Made by a program: the position numbers and the translations under genes. DNA of 38,290 bases from Spirosoma fluviale (GTDB lineage Bacteria; Bacteroidota; Bacteroidia; Cytophagales; Cyclobacteriaceae). Under the pieces are notes generated by a model. That model saw only the letters and a list, made by a program, of their open reading frames with translations, did not search any database and was not told the DNA's origin. The stretch spans positions 1 to 38,290 of the forward strand of contig CAMBMU010000020.1 of NCBI GenBank assembly GCA_945868725.1, read 5' to 3'. Of the stretch, positions 9,363 through 17,819 are shown piece after piece (positions within the stretch are counted from its first letter, which is position 1; each line of letters starts with the position of its first letter).

Positions 9363-10439
9363 TCAAGCGTTAGTATCAGAGGGTTGAAGTTGGGCTACTT
9401 CGTTTTTATTGGCAAGTTGCCCACAAGCAGCATCGATGTCCTGACCTCTAGACTTGCGCACCTTAGCGATGATTCCTTGTCCTTCAAGTACGCGGAGATA
9501 CATGTCCACTGCTTCTTGGGATGCCTGTCTGAATTCTCCTTCATCGATGGGGTTGTATTGAATGAGATTCACCTTGGAAGGGATGATTTTACAAAATTTG
9601 GCAAGGGCCTTGGCATGCCGCTCGTCGTCATTGATTCCTTCCCAGATGACATACTCATAGGTCACTTTTCGTTTGGTACGGCTGTACCAAAAAGATAAGG
9701 CTTCGGCCAAATCTTCCAGCGGGTTCACCTCGTTGATGGGCATCAGACGGGTTCGCGTCTCATTGATCGCAGAGTGAAGGGAGACGGCAAGGTTAAACTT
9801 CACTTCATCCTCGGCCATTTTTCGAATCATTTTTGGGATGCCTACCGTGGAGAGGGTGATTCTACGGGGAGCCATGCCCAAACCCTCCGGAGAGGTGATT
9901 TTATCGATGGCATCGATCACATTGGCATAGTTCAGCAAAGGCTCTCCCATCCCCATAAAGACAATATTGGTGAGGGGTCGCTGAAAATAGGTTTCTGCCT
10001 CGTCTTTGATGGCGACCACCTGGTCATAGATTTCATCAGAATTCAGATTTCGCATGCGCTTCAATCGCGCCGTAGCGCAAAAGTTGCAATCCAAACTGCA
10101 CCCTACTTGTGAAGAAATGCAGGCGGTAATCCGTTTGGTGGTTGGGATAAGTACTGATTCGACAATTTTGTCATCGAAGAGTTTAACCGCATTTTTGATG
10201 GTGCCGTCACTACTGTGCTGCATCAAGTCTACGCGAATGTGGTTAATCGTAAAGTGGGTCTTGAGTAGCTCGCGAGTGGAAAGTGAGATGTTGCTCATCT
10301 CATCGAAATTTTTCAGCGACTTTTGCCAAAGCCATTCATAGACTTGCTTGGCACGGAACTTTTTTTCTCCCTGTTCCAGAAAGAATTCTTCCAGTTCGGG
10401 CAATGTTAATTTACGGATGTCTTTTTTCTGAAGTTCCAC
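9363..10439 (-). CDS. rlmN: 23S rRNA (adenine-C2)-methyltransferase RlmN
   Basis: Radical-SAM enzyme that methylates C2 of A2503 in 23S rRNA and of A37 in certain tRNAs. CSLDCNFC gives the CxxxCxxC iron-sulfur cluster cysteines at 114, 118 and 121. FMGMGEPLLNY is the SAM-binding GEP region. C339 in the ACGQL motif near the C-terminus is the methyl-carrying cysteine. The length of 358 residues is normal. No ATG is available near the conserved N-terminus, and the start is GTG at 10439 (reading ELQKKDIRKLTLPEL). A TAnnTTTG box lies only 4 nt upstream of it. Confidence 0.97.
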   Translation of the reverse strand: MELQKKDIRKLTLPELEEFFLEQGEKKFRAKQVYEWLWQKSLKNFDEMSNISLSTRELLKTHFTINHIRVDLMQHSSDGTIKNAVKLFDDKIVESVLIPTTKRITACISSQVGCSLDCNFCATARLKRMRNLNSDEIYDQVVAIKDEAETYFQRPLTNIVFMGMGEPLLNYANVIDAIDKITSPEGLGMAPRRITLSTVGIPKMIRKMAEDEVKFNLAVSLHSAINETRTRLMPINEVNPLEDLAEALSFWYSRTKRKVTYEYVIWEGINDDERHAKALAKFCKIIPSKVNLIQYNPIDEGEFRQASQEAVDMYLRVLEGQGIIAKVRKSRGQDIDAACGQLANKNEVAQLQPSDTNA

Positions 10440-10443
10440 GGCT

Positions 10444-10451
10444 CAAAGGTA
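10444..10451 (-). promoter_or_regulatory. -7 promoter box of rlmN
   Basis: On the minus strand this reads TACCTTTG, a full match to the Bacteroidota -7 consensus TAnnTTTG. It ends 4 nt before the GTG start, so the transcript may begin at or next to the start codon. I see no TTG at the usual -33 distance. Confidence 0.55.
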
Positions 10452-10584
10452 GGAATTGAATTTGGGAAAGCAGACAGGATTGGGGGATTGCGCTCAAAAT
10501 TAATGGGGCGATGCAATCTGTTTAAATTGCGAGTTTCCTTCTTCCTTTTCTTGGAAAAAGAAGGGGATTCAAGAACATATCCCT

Positions 10585-10592
10585 TATTTTTG
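10585..10592 (+). promoter_or_regulatory. -7 promoter box of the ccm operon
   Basis: TATTTTTG matches TAnnTTTG and lies 24 nt before the ccmC start at 10617. The -33 element is weak. It is the only good candidate in the 177-nt gap between the divergent rlmN and ccmC. Confidence 0.5.
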
Positions 10593-10616
10593 TACTGAAA
10601 ATTCTAACCCCTTCCT

Positions 10617-11291
10617 ATGCGCCAATCTTGGTGGAAATTTCTGACTGTAGGGCTATTGTTGTACACGCTCGTTGGCGGCTTGCTGCTGGAGGCTCCTCGG
10701 CTTCCAATCTTGAATGAGACTATCCGTGCGCTCCATTTTCATGTGACCATGTGGTTTGGGATGATTTTAATGCTTCTTGTTGCAGCATGGCATAGTGTGA
10801 AGTATTTGAGAAGCAATGATTTGAAGCACGATGATATGGCCTTGGAGTTTACCAACGCGGCGATTTTGTTTGGCGTACTGGGGATAGTAACGGGCATGCT
10901 TTGGGCTAAATTTACCTGGGGAGATTATTGGAGTGGGGACCCCAAGCAGAATGCCTCTGCTATCGGATTACTGATGTATTTTGCCTATTTAATTTTGAGG
11001 GGTAGCCTATCAGATGCACAGCAGCGGGGGAGAATTGCTGCGGTGTATAATCTTTTTGCTTTTGCTGCCTTTATTCCTTTGATATTTGTATTGCCTCGAC
11101 TTACCGATAGCCTTCACCCTGGAAATGGAGGCAACCCAGGTTTCAATGCCTACGATTTGGATTCTAAACTCCGACTGGTTTTTTACCCTGCGATTTTAGC
11201 ATGGACACTTTTGGGAACTTGGATCGCCACTGTTCGTGTTCGTATCCGTAGGCTAGAGCGAGAAGTGGAGGAAAATCTTGTTAACGATTAA
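10617..11291 (+). CDS. ccmC: Heme handling protein of the CcmC/CcsA family
   Basis: Integral membrane protein of 224 residues with about six helices, first gene of the cytochrome c maturation operon. The tryptophan-rich periplasmic loop WGDYWSGDPKQNAS at about 101-114 is the WWD-type heme-binding motif of the heme handling family. Conserved-looking histidines lie in the flanking loops (HFHVTMW, DSLHPGNG). In System I, CcmC passes heme to the chaperone CcmE, which is encoded two genes downstream. The next gene starts 3 nt after its stop. No ccmA or ccmB is adjacent, so the heme exporter subunits must be elsewhere or absent. Confidence 0.9.
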   Translation: MRQSWWKFLTVGLLLYTLVGGLLLEAPRLPILNETIRALHFHVTMWFGMILMLLVAAWHSVKYLRSNDLKHDDMALEFTNAAILFGVLGIVTGMLWAKFTWGDYWSGDPKQNASAIGLLMYFAYLILRGSLSDAQQRGRIAAVYNLFAFAAFIPLIFVLPRLTDSLHPGNGGNPGFNAYDLDSKLRLVFYPAILAWTLLGTWIATVRVRIRRLEREVEENLVND

Positions 11292-11294
11292 TCG

Positions 11295-11540
11295 ATGAAA
11301 AAAATAGTTACATTACTGTTGATGATTGTTTCCTATGCTGCACAGGCTCAGGAAAAAATCGCCGTTACTGCTGCCGATTACAGCAACAATGAAGTAGAGA
11401 TGGCTGATGTCATGCGAAGTGAAGGCAAAATATATGTGTTGGTGGGGATCATTGTGTTGATTTTCATTGGCTTGCTAATCTATGTGATTCAAACAGATCG
11501 TAGGGTTTCCAAGTTGGAAAAAGTAAGACAAACTAAATAG
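11295..11540 (+). CDS. Small CcmD-like membrane protein
   Basis: The protein has 81 residues, with an N-terminal signal-like hydrophobic stretch (MKKIVTLLLMIVSYAAQA), a short polar segment, one clear membrane helix (YVLVGIIVLIFIGLLIYVI) and a basic tail (QTDRRVSKLEKVRQTK). CcmD proteins have a single helix plus a basic tail and release heme-loaded CcmE from CcmC. The place between ccmC and ccmE is the canonical place for ccmD. The sequence alone is too short for a firm family call. Spacing is 3 nt upstream and 9 nt downstream. Confidence 0.75.
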   Translation: MKKIVTLLLMIVSYAAQAQEKIAVTAADYSNNEVEMADVMRSEGKIYVLVGIIVLIFIGLLIYVIQTDRRVSKLEKVRQTK

Positions 11541-11549
11541 GGATTTGGC

Positions 11550-11966
11550 ATGAAGAAGGGACATTTAATTGCCTTAGGAATTATTGCAGTAGCAATTGCA
11601 ATCATTCTCAGCTCAATTGGTGATGCGAGTAGCTACGAGAGTTTCACCACTGCCTTAGAAATGAAGCAGGATGGAGAGGATAAGGCCATCCATGTGGTGG
11701 GTAAGCTGAAGAAAGACGAGGCTGGACAAGTAGCAGGGATCGAAGTGAGGGAAGATAAGACCTCCTTTACCTTTATGTTGGTGGACAATGAAGGCACCGC
11801 ACAAAAAGTGTTTTACAATCAGCCGGTGCCGGCAGATTTTCATCGATCCGAGCAAGTAGTGGTCATTGGTAGCTACCGAGATAAAGAAATTTTTGTGGCA
11901 GACAAGATCCTCATGAAGTGCCCTTCCAAATACCAAGAAACAGACGTGCAAGCTGCGGGCATCTGA
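11550..11966 (+). CDS. ccmE: Cytochrome c maturation heme chaperone CcmE, cysteine (CxxxY) type
   Basis: Periplasmic heme chaperone of 138 residues with an N-terminal anchor (residues 6-22) and an OB-fold domain (about 45-122) containing FTFMLVDNEG and VVVIGSYRDKEIFVADKIL. In classical CcmE heme is bound covalently by a histidine in HDENY. Here the equivalent site is KCPSKY, with Cys124 and Tyr128: the CxxxY variant described for archaeal and some bacterial CcmE proteins, where cysteine carries the heme. The operon context (ccmC, CcmD-like, ccmE, ccmF) supports the assignment. Confidence 0.95.
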   Translation: MKKGHLIALGIIAVAIAIILSSIGDASSYESFTTALEMKQDGEDKAIHVVGKLKKDEAGQVAGIEVREDKTSFTFMLVDNEGTAQKVFYNQPVPADFHRSEQVVVIGSYRDKEIFVADKILMKCPSKYQETDVQAAGI

Positions 11967-11994
11967 TGGTAAATTCTACTCCAAGTAAATTCGT

Positions 11995-14514
11995 ATGATA
12001 AATACCTTTGTGGGCAATTTTGGTCACCTGACTACCTTGGTGGCCTTCGTGAGTGCCTTGGTTACAGCTTTTGCGTATAGTCAATACTTTAGAGCCAACG
12101 AACTGGAAAAAGACAGTTGGAGGAGATTTAGCAGGGTAAGTTTTTATGTCCATGCGCTATCGACCAGCTTAATTGCGGTATCCTTATTCGAAATCATCTA
12201 CAATCAGCGCTACGAGTATTTTTATGCCTACTCGCACAGTTCCAAGGCTTTGCCCGTTCATTACATGATTTCCAGTTTCTGGGAAGGTCAGGAAGGGGCA
12301 TTTATTCTGTGGGCATTTTGGAATGTAGTGCTTGGGTTAATTTTGGTGCATACCAACAAGTTTTGGGAAGCGCCCGTGATGGTTGTTTTTTCCTTGGTTC
12401 AAGCTTTCCTTGTTTCCATGATTTTGGGAGTAGTGGTAGGGGACTTGAAGATTGGCAGTTCGCCATTTATCCTACTTCGGGATGCTACGCAAGCACCGAT
12501 ATTTGATTTAAATCCGGACTTTGTTCCAGAAGATGGCACCGGCCTCAATCCGCTCTTGCAGAATATTTGGATGGTGATTCACCCGCCCACGCTCTTTTTG
12601 GGCTATGCTTCTACCCTGGTTCCTTTTGCCTTTTTAATTGGTGGCCTAGTCACCAAAAAGTATGCAGAATGGATCCGTCCAGCCTTGCCTTGGGCGATTT
12701 TCTCGGCAATGATTTTGGGGATGGGAATTATCATGGGTGCTTATTGGGCTTATGTCACCTTAAATTTTGGGGGCTATTGGAACTGGGATCCAGTGGAAAA
12801 TGCTGTCTATGTACCCTGGCTGATCTTGGTGGCCTCTATTCATACCATGATTACGTTTAAGAAGAGTGCCACTGCCTTGAAGACCTCTGTCGTTTTGGTG
12901 ATTCTCAGTTTCATCCTGGTGTTGTATGCCACGTTCTTGGTTCGCTCGGGGGTCCTAGGGGATGCCTCGGTGCACTCATTTACCGATTTGGGCCTTTCTG
13001 GGCAGCTGCTAATTTATTTGCTATTTTTCATGGGCGTGGCGATTTTCCTTGCTGCGCGAGCTTGGAAGCACTTGCCTACATCTGAACGAGAGGCATCGGT
13101 TTATTCCCGTGAGTTTTGGATTTTTCTGGGAGCAATGACACTAGGACTGATGTCCTTTCAAGTGATATTGCCTACCTCCATTCCTGCTTGGAATGCATTG
13201 GTGGAAAGCTTTGGAGGGATCTCCAACATGGCTCCACCTGCGGATCAGATAGGTTTTTACACGAAGTTCCAACTGTGGTTTGCCGTGGTGTTGGCCTTAT
13301 TGACTTCCGTAGGACAGTTTTTCTGGTGGCAAAAAATCGATCGAAAAACCCTGGGTGAATCCCTAGTGGTCCCGTATGTGGTCTCGATAATCCTTTCCAC
13401 AGCTGTGATTGTTTTGGCGAAGGTGTACGATTGGAAATACATCATTATTGTATTGACAGGGATGTTTACCATCGTAGCCAACGCATTTATTTTAGTCAAG
13501 CTACTTAAAAAATCGACCTTCAAACTTGCAGGAGGATCCCTTGCACACATTGGCTTGGGAATGATTTTGATCGGCATCATGTTTAGCTCTGGCTATTCGG
13601 AAGTGATTTCTATGAATATGTCGGGATTGACCTACAGCAACAGCTGGGAGGATGAAATGAATAAGGAGCATGTGTTGCTTTGGATCAACAAGCCTACTCA
13701 GATGAAGGACTACACGGTGATCTACCGTGGCAGACAAAAGAAAGCAGTTGGGATTCCCGAATACGTGCCGGCCAAAATTTTGGCTGCAACGGGTGAGGTG
13801 AATGAAGCGATAGCATTGGAAGATTACAAAACCTACTTCAAAAAAGGGGATACGGTAATGCTTGTTCTGGAAGAGAACGATTACTTCAAAATTGATTACC
13901 TACAGAACGAGGCCTTGCAGTTTTCGCTTTCGCCCATGTCCCAGTTCAACGAAGGGATGGGAGGCTTGATTTCATCTCCAGATTCCAAAATTTACCTCAA
14001 CAAGGATTTGTATACCTATGTAGCAGCGATGAATGATTTCGCAGATCCAGAGTGGAAGGAAGATGAAACCTATGAGGTGGCCCCTGGGGAGCAATTTCAT
14101 GTAGCTGACTTTGTTGCCTATTTCGATGGGGCCGAAGTGCTCAAAGAAATCGATGGCTACACCTTGAAAGAGGGGGATGTGGCAGTGAAGGCTAAAATCC
14201 GTGTGCTGGATTACGATGTTGAAAAATTGCTGGAGCCTACCTTTATCATTCGTGACAATCAGGTTGGAAAACTTCCCGTGGTTGATTCTGAATTGGGGAT
14301 TAAAATCAGCATGGAAAACATTCTACCAGACCAAAATAAGTTTGTCTTCAAGGTAAATCAGTACCAGAAAGACTATGTGGTCATGAAGGCTATTGTTAAG
14401 CCTTACATCAATGTGCTTTGGATTGGAACGATTGTGATGTTGTGCGGATTTACGGTAGCCATTTTCCGACGATTTGATGAGTTTGTCAAAATGCGAGACA
14501 AGGGGATTGAATAA
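11995..14514 (+). CDS. ccmF: Cytochrome c heme lyase subunit CcmF
   Basis: Multi-helix membrane protein of 839 residues that ligates heme to apocytochrome c. GGYWNWDPVENA at about 258-269 is the WWD heme-binding motif. Periplasmic His-containing loops precede and follow it (VIHPPTLFLGY, GVLGDASVHSFTDLG). It is longer than the usual ~650 residues because of a periplasmic domain of about 250 residues (about 545-800) before the last helix near 805-822. The gene starts 28 nt after ccmE. No ccmG or ccmH follows; the operon ends in a repeat element facing a convergent gene. Confidence 0.95.
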   Translation: MINTFVGNFGHLTTLVAFVSALVTAFAYSQYFRANELEKDSWRRFSRVSFYVHALSTSLIAVSLFEIIYNQRYEYFYAYSHSSKALPVHYMISSFWEGQEGAFILWAFWNVVLGLILVHTNKFWEAPVMVVFSLVQAFLVSMILGVVVGDLKIGSSPFILLRDATQAPIFDLNPDFVPEDGTGLNPLLQNIWMVIHPPTLFLGYASTLVPFAFLIGGLVTKKYAEWIRPALPWAIFSAMILGMGIIMGAYWAYVTLNFGGYWNWDPVENAVYVPWLILVASIHTMITFKKSATALKTSVVLVILSFILVLYATFLVRSGVLGDASVHSFTDLGLSGQLLIYLLFFMGVAIFLAARAWKHLPTSEREASVYSREFWIFLGAMTLGLMSFQVILPTSIPAWNALVESFGGISNMAPPADQIGFYTKFQLWFAVVLALLTSVGQFFWWQKIDRKTLGESLVVPYVVSIILSTAVIVLAKVYDWKYIIIVLTGMFTIVANAFILVKLLKKSTFKLAGGSLAHIGLGMILIGIMFSSGYSEVISMNMSGLTYSNSWEDEMNKEHVLLWINKPTQMKDYTVIYRGRQKKAVGIPEYVPAKILAATGEVNEAIALEDYKTYFKKGDTVMLVLEENDYFKIDYLQNEALQFSLSPMSQFNEGMGGLISSPDSKIYLNKDLYTYVAAMNDFADPEWKEDETYEVAPGEQFHVADFVAYFDGAEVLKEIDGYTLKEGDVAVKAKIRVLDYDVEKLLEPTFIIRDNQVGKLPVVDSELGIKISMENILPDQNKFVFKVNQYQKDYVVMKAIVKPYINVLWIGTIVMLCGFTVAIFRRFDEFVKMRDKGIE

Positions 14515-14519
14515 AGGGT

Positions 14520-14670
14520 GTCGACGGTTGACTGTCCACAGCCCACAGCAGGTTTTAATGAACCTCAACATTTATTTTTTATTATTATCCTCTTTTTCAC
14601 CACTAACCAAAGAAAATAAGGTTTGAGGTTCAATTAGGTAAGCTGTGGTCCGTTGACCGTGGACTGTTGA
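14520..14670. repeat. Heptad quasi-palindromic repeat (locus 2)
   Basis: Four heptads at 14520-14547 (GTCGACG, GTTGACT type) and four of the complementary kind at 14643-14670 enclose an AT-rich core. The core at 14610-14633 is the reverse complement of the locus 1 core (TTGAACCTCAAACCTT). A hairpin element follows 2 nt later. It lies between the convergent genes ccmF and the HAD phosphatase. Confidence 0.85.
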
Positions 14671-14672
14671 CA

Positions 14673-14726
14673 ATTATCCGCAGTTATAAATAGGCATGCT
14701 GAGCTACTGGCATGATTGCGGATAAT
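14673..14726 (-). repeat. Stop-adjacent hairpin element, copy H1
   Basis: 54 nt with perfect 10-bp terminal arms (ATTATCCGCA / TGCGGATAAT). Inside is a second stem (CATGC / GCATG) around a loop that resembles copy H2 (CAGTAGCT on the minus strand). On the minus strand it begins 4 nt after the stop codon of the HAD gene. No poly-U tract follows, so it is not a standard terminator. Confidence 0.85.
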
Positions 14727-14730
14727 CATA

Positions 14731-15549
14731 TTATTTTTTGTCTAGGAAAATCCGGGCCAAGGTGCTCGCTACCCCATCTTCCTTGTGGTGCGAGGTGATC
14801 TCATTGGCCACCGCCTTTACCTCGGGGAAAGCATTTTCTACTGCCACGCCCCAGCCCACTTGCTGGAGAAGGTCGATGTCGTTGTAGCCATCGCCGAAAG
14901 CCACTACTTCGTCCATCCCTATGGTATATCCATGATCTAGAATTTTTTTCAAGCCTGTGGCTTTGGAGATCGGTTTCGGCGCAATTTCTAGGTAGGTATC
15001 CTTGGATCGGTAGAGGTGCAATTGAGTCCCCAGCCTTTGGAGAAGGGTTTGGTAGAGCAGGTCGATTTTTGCTGCATCTCCCATGCACATCACCTTGTGG
15101 GCACCGTGATTATCCGCTTTCCAACGTTCAATGACTACCAAGGGGTCTGTCCAGGAGGGAACAACTTTTGTATTTTCAATTTCACGGATCGCAAAATAAT
15201 CTTCATTCAGGGTATGCCATTGTTCTCCATAAAGTAGGCTCAAATGAAGTTTAAGTTCATTGGCCAGGAGTACAATCTCTTCTACCAAGTGGATAGGAAT
15301 GGGGATGGATTCGAGTTCTTTCCCTTCCGCGTCCAAAACCAATGCACCGTTGTAGGCGATGAGGGGTTCTTTGGGGCGATTCAGGTCTTGAAGTAGGTGC
15401 CGCATGGCTGCAGGCATGCGAGCACTTGCAAGAAAAAATGGGATCTCTGGAGAGATGGAGGAGACAATGGAGATGAGGTTTGGGGAAAGCGAGCGCTCTG
15501 AGTTGAGGAGTGTGCCGTCTATATCTGAGCAAATGGCTTTAAAAATCAT
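14731..15549 (-). CDS. Cof-type HAD-superfamily phosphatase
   Basis: Cytoplasmic sugar-phosphate or nucleotide-type phosphatase of 272 residues. Motif I is SDIDGTLLN with catalytic Asp9 and Asp11, motif II is the Ser of FLASAR, and motif IV is GDGYNDIDLL at about 219-228. A C2-type cap lies between them. I start it at 15549 (MIFKAICSDIDG): the ATG at 15588 overlaps a TAnnTTTG promoter box at 15588-15595, so it would probably lie upstream of transcription. The natural substrate cannot be read from sequence. The hairpin element H1 follows the stop codon by 4 nt. Confidence 0.92.
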   Translation of the reverse strand: MIFKAICSDIDGTLLNSERSLSPNLISIVSSISPEIPFFLASARMPAAMRHLLQDLNRPKEPLIAYNGALVLDAEGKELESIPIPIHLVEEIVLLANELKLHLSLLYGEQWHTLNEDYFAIREIENTKVVPSWTDPLVVIERWKADNHGAHKVMCMGDAAKIDLLYQTLLQRLGTQLHLYRSKDTYLEIAPKPISKATGLKKILDHGYTIGMDEVVAFGDGYNDIDLLQQVGWGVAVENAFPEVKAVANEITSHHKEDGVASTLARIFLDKK

Positions 15550-15587
15550 GGATGATTGGATCGAGGAGTATGGAATGGGGCTGATCA

Positions 15588-15595
15588 CAAATCTA
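15588..15595 (-). promoter_or_regulatory. -7 promoter box of the HAD phosphatase gene
   Basis: Reads TAGATTTG on the minus strand, matching TAnnTTTG. It gives a leader of about 35 nt for the start at 15549 and argues against the upstream ATG at 15588. Confidence 0.5.
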
Positions 15596-15617
15596 GGGAA
15601 ACTCCTTCGCTTGAGAT

Positions 15618-16037
15618 TTAAAAATCCCTGGTGTCGAAGGTGTATTCTTCTAGGGAAACATTTGCGGGGTTGTAGGGGTCTGTTTGTACAAACTGTATGG
15701 TGATCTTCTCGTAATCCGCTGCTTTTTCAAAGTCTCTAAGGTAGAGTTCGGCACAGTTGCGGGCTAAGAGCTCCCGCTGCTCGGCCATGATCTTTGGATC
15801 CCCATTTTGTAGCTTTAGAAAAATGGTGGACTCTTGCACGTCATTTTGAGTCGAAGTGGATAGGTTGACGCTGATACCTTCAAATTTTCCTAGGGCTCGA
15901 AGTTCTTCAGAAGGCATAAATCCATCTCCTAAAAGTCCTTCCATGCCATTAAAGGCAAATTCAGCGATTTCTTCGGGGGCACAGGCACAGCTTGATACCG
16001 AGACAATTAGAAATAGTGCCCAAAATTGGTTTTTCAT
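15618..16037 (-). CDS. Putative lipoprotein, unknown function
   Basis: The protein has 139 residues. The signal peptide ends in a lipobox (VSVSSC, Cys at 17), so it is probably lipid-anchored. The mature part has no motif I know. It is acidic and mixed alpha/beta (GISVNLSTSTQNDVQESTIFLKLQNGD). The 68 nt to the downstream HAD gene contain that gene's own promoter box, so the two may be separate units. Its upstream region is the composite repeat at 16133-16289. Confidence 0.7.
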   Translation of the reverse strand: MKNQFWALFLIVSVSSCACAPEEIAEFAFNGMEGLLGDGFMPSEELRALGKFEGISVNLSTSTQNDVQESTIFLKLQNGDPKIMAEQRELLARNCAELYLRDFEKAADYEKITIQFVQTDPYNPANVSLEEYTFDTRDF

Positions 16038-16118
16038 AGATCTAAGGTAAGCGTCCTTTCAGAAGAAGTAAAGGAGGATTAAGATTTTGACAATGGAAAA
16101 ATTAGGGTTTGCCTTACC

Positions 16119-16302
16119 TCATATAAGGTGATCTGATTATCCGCTTTGTCACCAATACTGAAAGAAAATAAGTTTTGAAGTTCAAGTAAGTGAGCTGTGG
16201 ACCGTGGACAGCCTGCAGACCGTGGTCTGTCGACGATTATCCGCAGTAATTCAAAGAAATCTTAAGCCACTGGTAAGATTGCGGATAATCATATAAGGTG
16301 AT
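16119..16302. repeat. Composite MITE-like element flanked by 14-bp direct repeats (locus 3)
   Basis: TCATATAAGGTGAT occurs exactly at 16119-16132 and 16289-16302. Between them are GATTATCCGC at 16135-16144, a core at 16161-16186 (reverse complement of TTGAACTTCAAAACTT), heptads at 16195-16229 and hairpin H2 ending in GCGGATAATC. The ends GATTATCCGC / GCGGATAATC are inverted repeats. The layout suggests a small non-autonomous element with a target duplication. One caution: the first bases of the direct repeat (TCATAT) are also conserved next to H1 and H3, so part of it may belong to the element. Confidence 0.65.
16236..16289 (-). repeat. Stop-adjacent hairpin element, copy H2
   Basis: 54 nt with the same 10-bp arms as H1 (ATTATCCGCA / TGCGGATAAT). 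The inner stem is different but intact (AATCTTA / TAAGATT), and the loop AGCCACTGG resembles that of H1 (AGCTACTGG). On the minus strand it begins 16 nt after the stop codon of the gene ending at 16306. Confidence 0.85.
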
Positions 16303-16305
16303 TCC

Positions 16306-17685
16306 TTAGTTTCCATTTTCAAAGGTAATCCTATAGAAGACGAAGCGTTTATCTTGAGAATTTTTGATTCGTGTAATTAGAGGGAAGCCATTTTTCTCCT
16401 CGGATTGTTTGTTGATCGATTTGATAAGTCGCGAACGTTTGATTCGTTTGGAGTCAAAGTTGGTAATCTCGTGAATGCCCAAGACTGAATCAAATTCCTC
16501 TGTATTCAATTTTTCACCATTATGAAGGAGTAACCTCTGAAGAATTTCTGCGTTTTCCTCTTCAGATTCTTGCTCTCCTTCAGTTTCTGTCTCCGAATCT
16601 AGCGGAGTTTGGTCTGCTCTATTTTTCCTTTTTTGAATCTGTATGCCTAGCCAAAGGGCAAGTAGAAATACAATAGGAAAGCCAATCCAAGGGAGTGCCG
16701 ATAAAAGTGAGGCGTCAGTAGTTTTTTCTGGGGCATCAAGGACGACTACCTGCCCAATTTCACGCGATTGGCTGCGAATTAGACCCAAGTCAATCAGGAC
16801 TTCTTTTCCCTCGGTATTGCTAACTTCATCGTAGTCAAAGTAGACAATTTTATTTCCAAGTATCTCTCTATATGGGGAATTGATGGCCTCAAAGCTTTTT
16901 GGTCCTTCGTATAAAAGTAATTTACCACTTGCTTTTTCAACTAAGACCCAGACGTTCCATCCTAGGCTGGGAAGTTGGGTGTTGATTATCAGTAATCCGT
17001 AATCTTGCGTTTCCAAGAAATAGCTTGGATTGGTGGTAACGATCTCTGAAAGATCTAAGCCCCGAGTTTCAAACTTGATGGGGAGCCATTTTTTTTGTTT
17101 CCAGTCTAGAAAAAAACCTTGGAATTCTTTTTCTATTCTCGGGATACGGGGGTTGGTGTAGTCTCCAAATAGGGTCGTTATCCCGCTCTCGGTATGAAAA
17201 ACCCCGATCGGGAAGTAGTCCAGGGCTTGATTTTTAGTTTGGGTGAATTCCCAGGAGCCCGCTTGGTTATCGAAGCGCAACAGGTCCATGTGATTGGTCC
17301 AGAACCCTTTTCCTCCTAAAAGATAATAGTTTCCCTCTTTGAGGAATAAGCTGGATCCACAGGTGTAACCTCTGTTTTGAAATTGATATTCTTTTATTAG
17401 TCTACCTTCCACGACCGAATAGAAATCTAGGGAGCATTGGATAAATACCTTTAGGGAATTGCTCTCTTCCGAGTAGAGAAACTCGTAGTTACTCGGTGTT
17501 TTTTTATAGATACTATCCAGCTGTTCAAGGACTGATCTTTGAACATGGCCATTCAGAAAAGAATCTCGGTTTCCATATACCCATTTATTGGTGGTAACCT
17601 CCAGCTTATAATACGGAGGAGTGGCCGACTGTGCTGCCTGGCAAATAAGTACTAAAAAAAAGAGTACTGTAAACCTAATCTTCAT
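16306..17685 (-). CDS. Exported, membrane-anchored protein with basic cytoplasmic C-terminus, unknown function
   Basis: The start is placed at ATG 17685 (MKIRFTVLFFLVLICQAAQS), which begins a signal peptide; an ATG at 17742 would add 19 residues ahead of it. The protein has 459 residues. About 330 exported residues are rich in beta-strands with recurrent Trp, Tyr and Gly, possibly propeller-like. One membrane helix follows (LPWIGFPIVFLLALWLGIQI). The cytoplasmic tail is acidic, then basic: DSKRIKRSRLIKSINKQSEE resembles a nucleic-acid-binding or winged-helix-like segment. A sensor that signals across the membrane is a guess from topology. I do not recognise the family. Confidence 0.7.
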   Translation of the reverse strand: MKIRFTVLFFLVLICQAAQSATPPYYKLEVTTNKWVYGNRDSFLNGHVQRSVLEQLDSIYKKTPSNYEFLYSEESNSLKVFIQCSLDFYSVVEGRLIKEYQFQNRGYTCGSSLFLKEGNYYLLGGKGFWTNHMDLLRFDNQAGSWEFTQTKNQALDYFPIGVFHTESGITTLFGDYTNPRIPRIEKEFQGFFLDWKQKKWLPIKFETRGLDLSEIVTTNPSYFLETQDYGLLIINTQLPSLGWNVWVLVEKASGKLLLYEGPKSFEAINSPYREILGNKIVYFDYDEVSNTEGKEVLIDLGLIRSQSREIGQVVVLDAPEKTTDASLLSALPWIGFPIVFLLALWLGIQIQKRKNRADQTPLDSETETEGEQESEEENAEILQRLLLHNGEKLNTEEFDSVLGIHEITNFDSKRIKRSRLIKSINKQSEEKNGFPLITRIKNSQDKRFVFYRITFENGN

Positions 17686-17819
17686 AAAAATGGATATTTG
17701 AAAGTTGTAAGCTTTTCCAAAAATCGAGGGATTTGAAATCAATTTTTTATTAAGATAATGTAGTTTTTTTTAAGAGTCAAGAGGAAGATGCACAGAAGAG
17801 AATCGCTAATCAATGTCTT

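Noticed and set aside
10537..10564. Inverted repeat CCTTCTT / AAGAAGG upstream of ccmC
   Set aside because: Stem is weak and AT-rich, lies in a divergent promoter region and has no T-run; no reason to call a terminator or operator.
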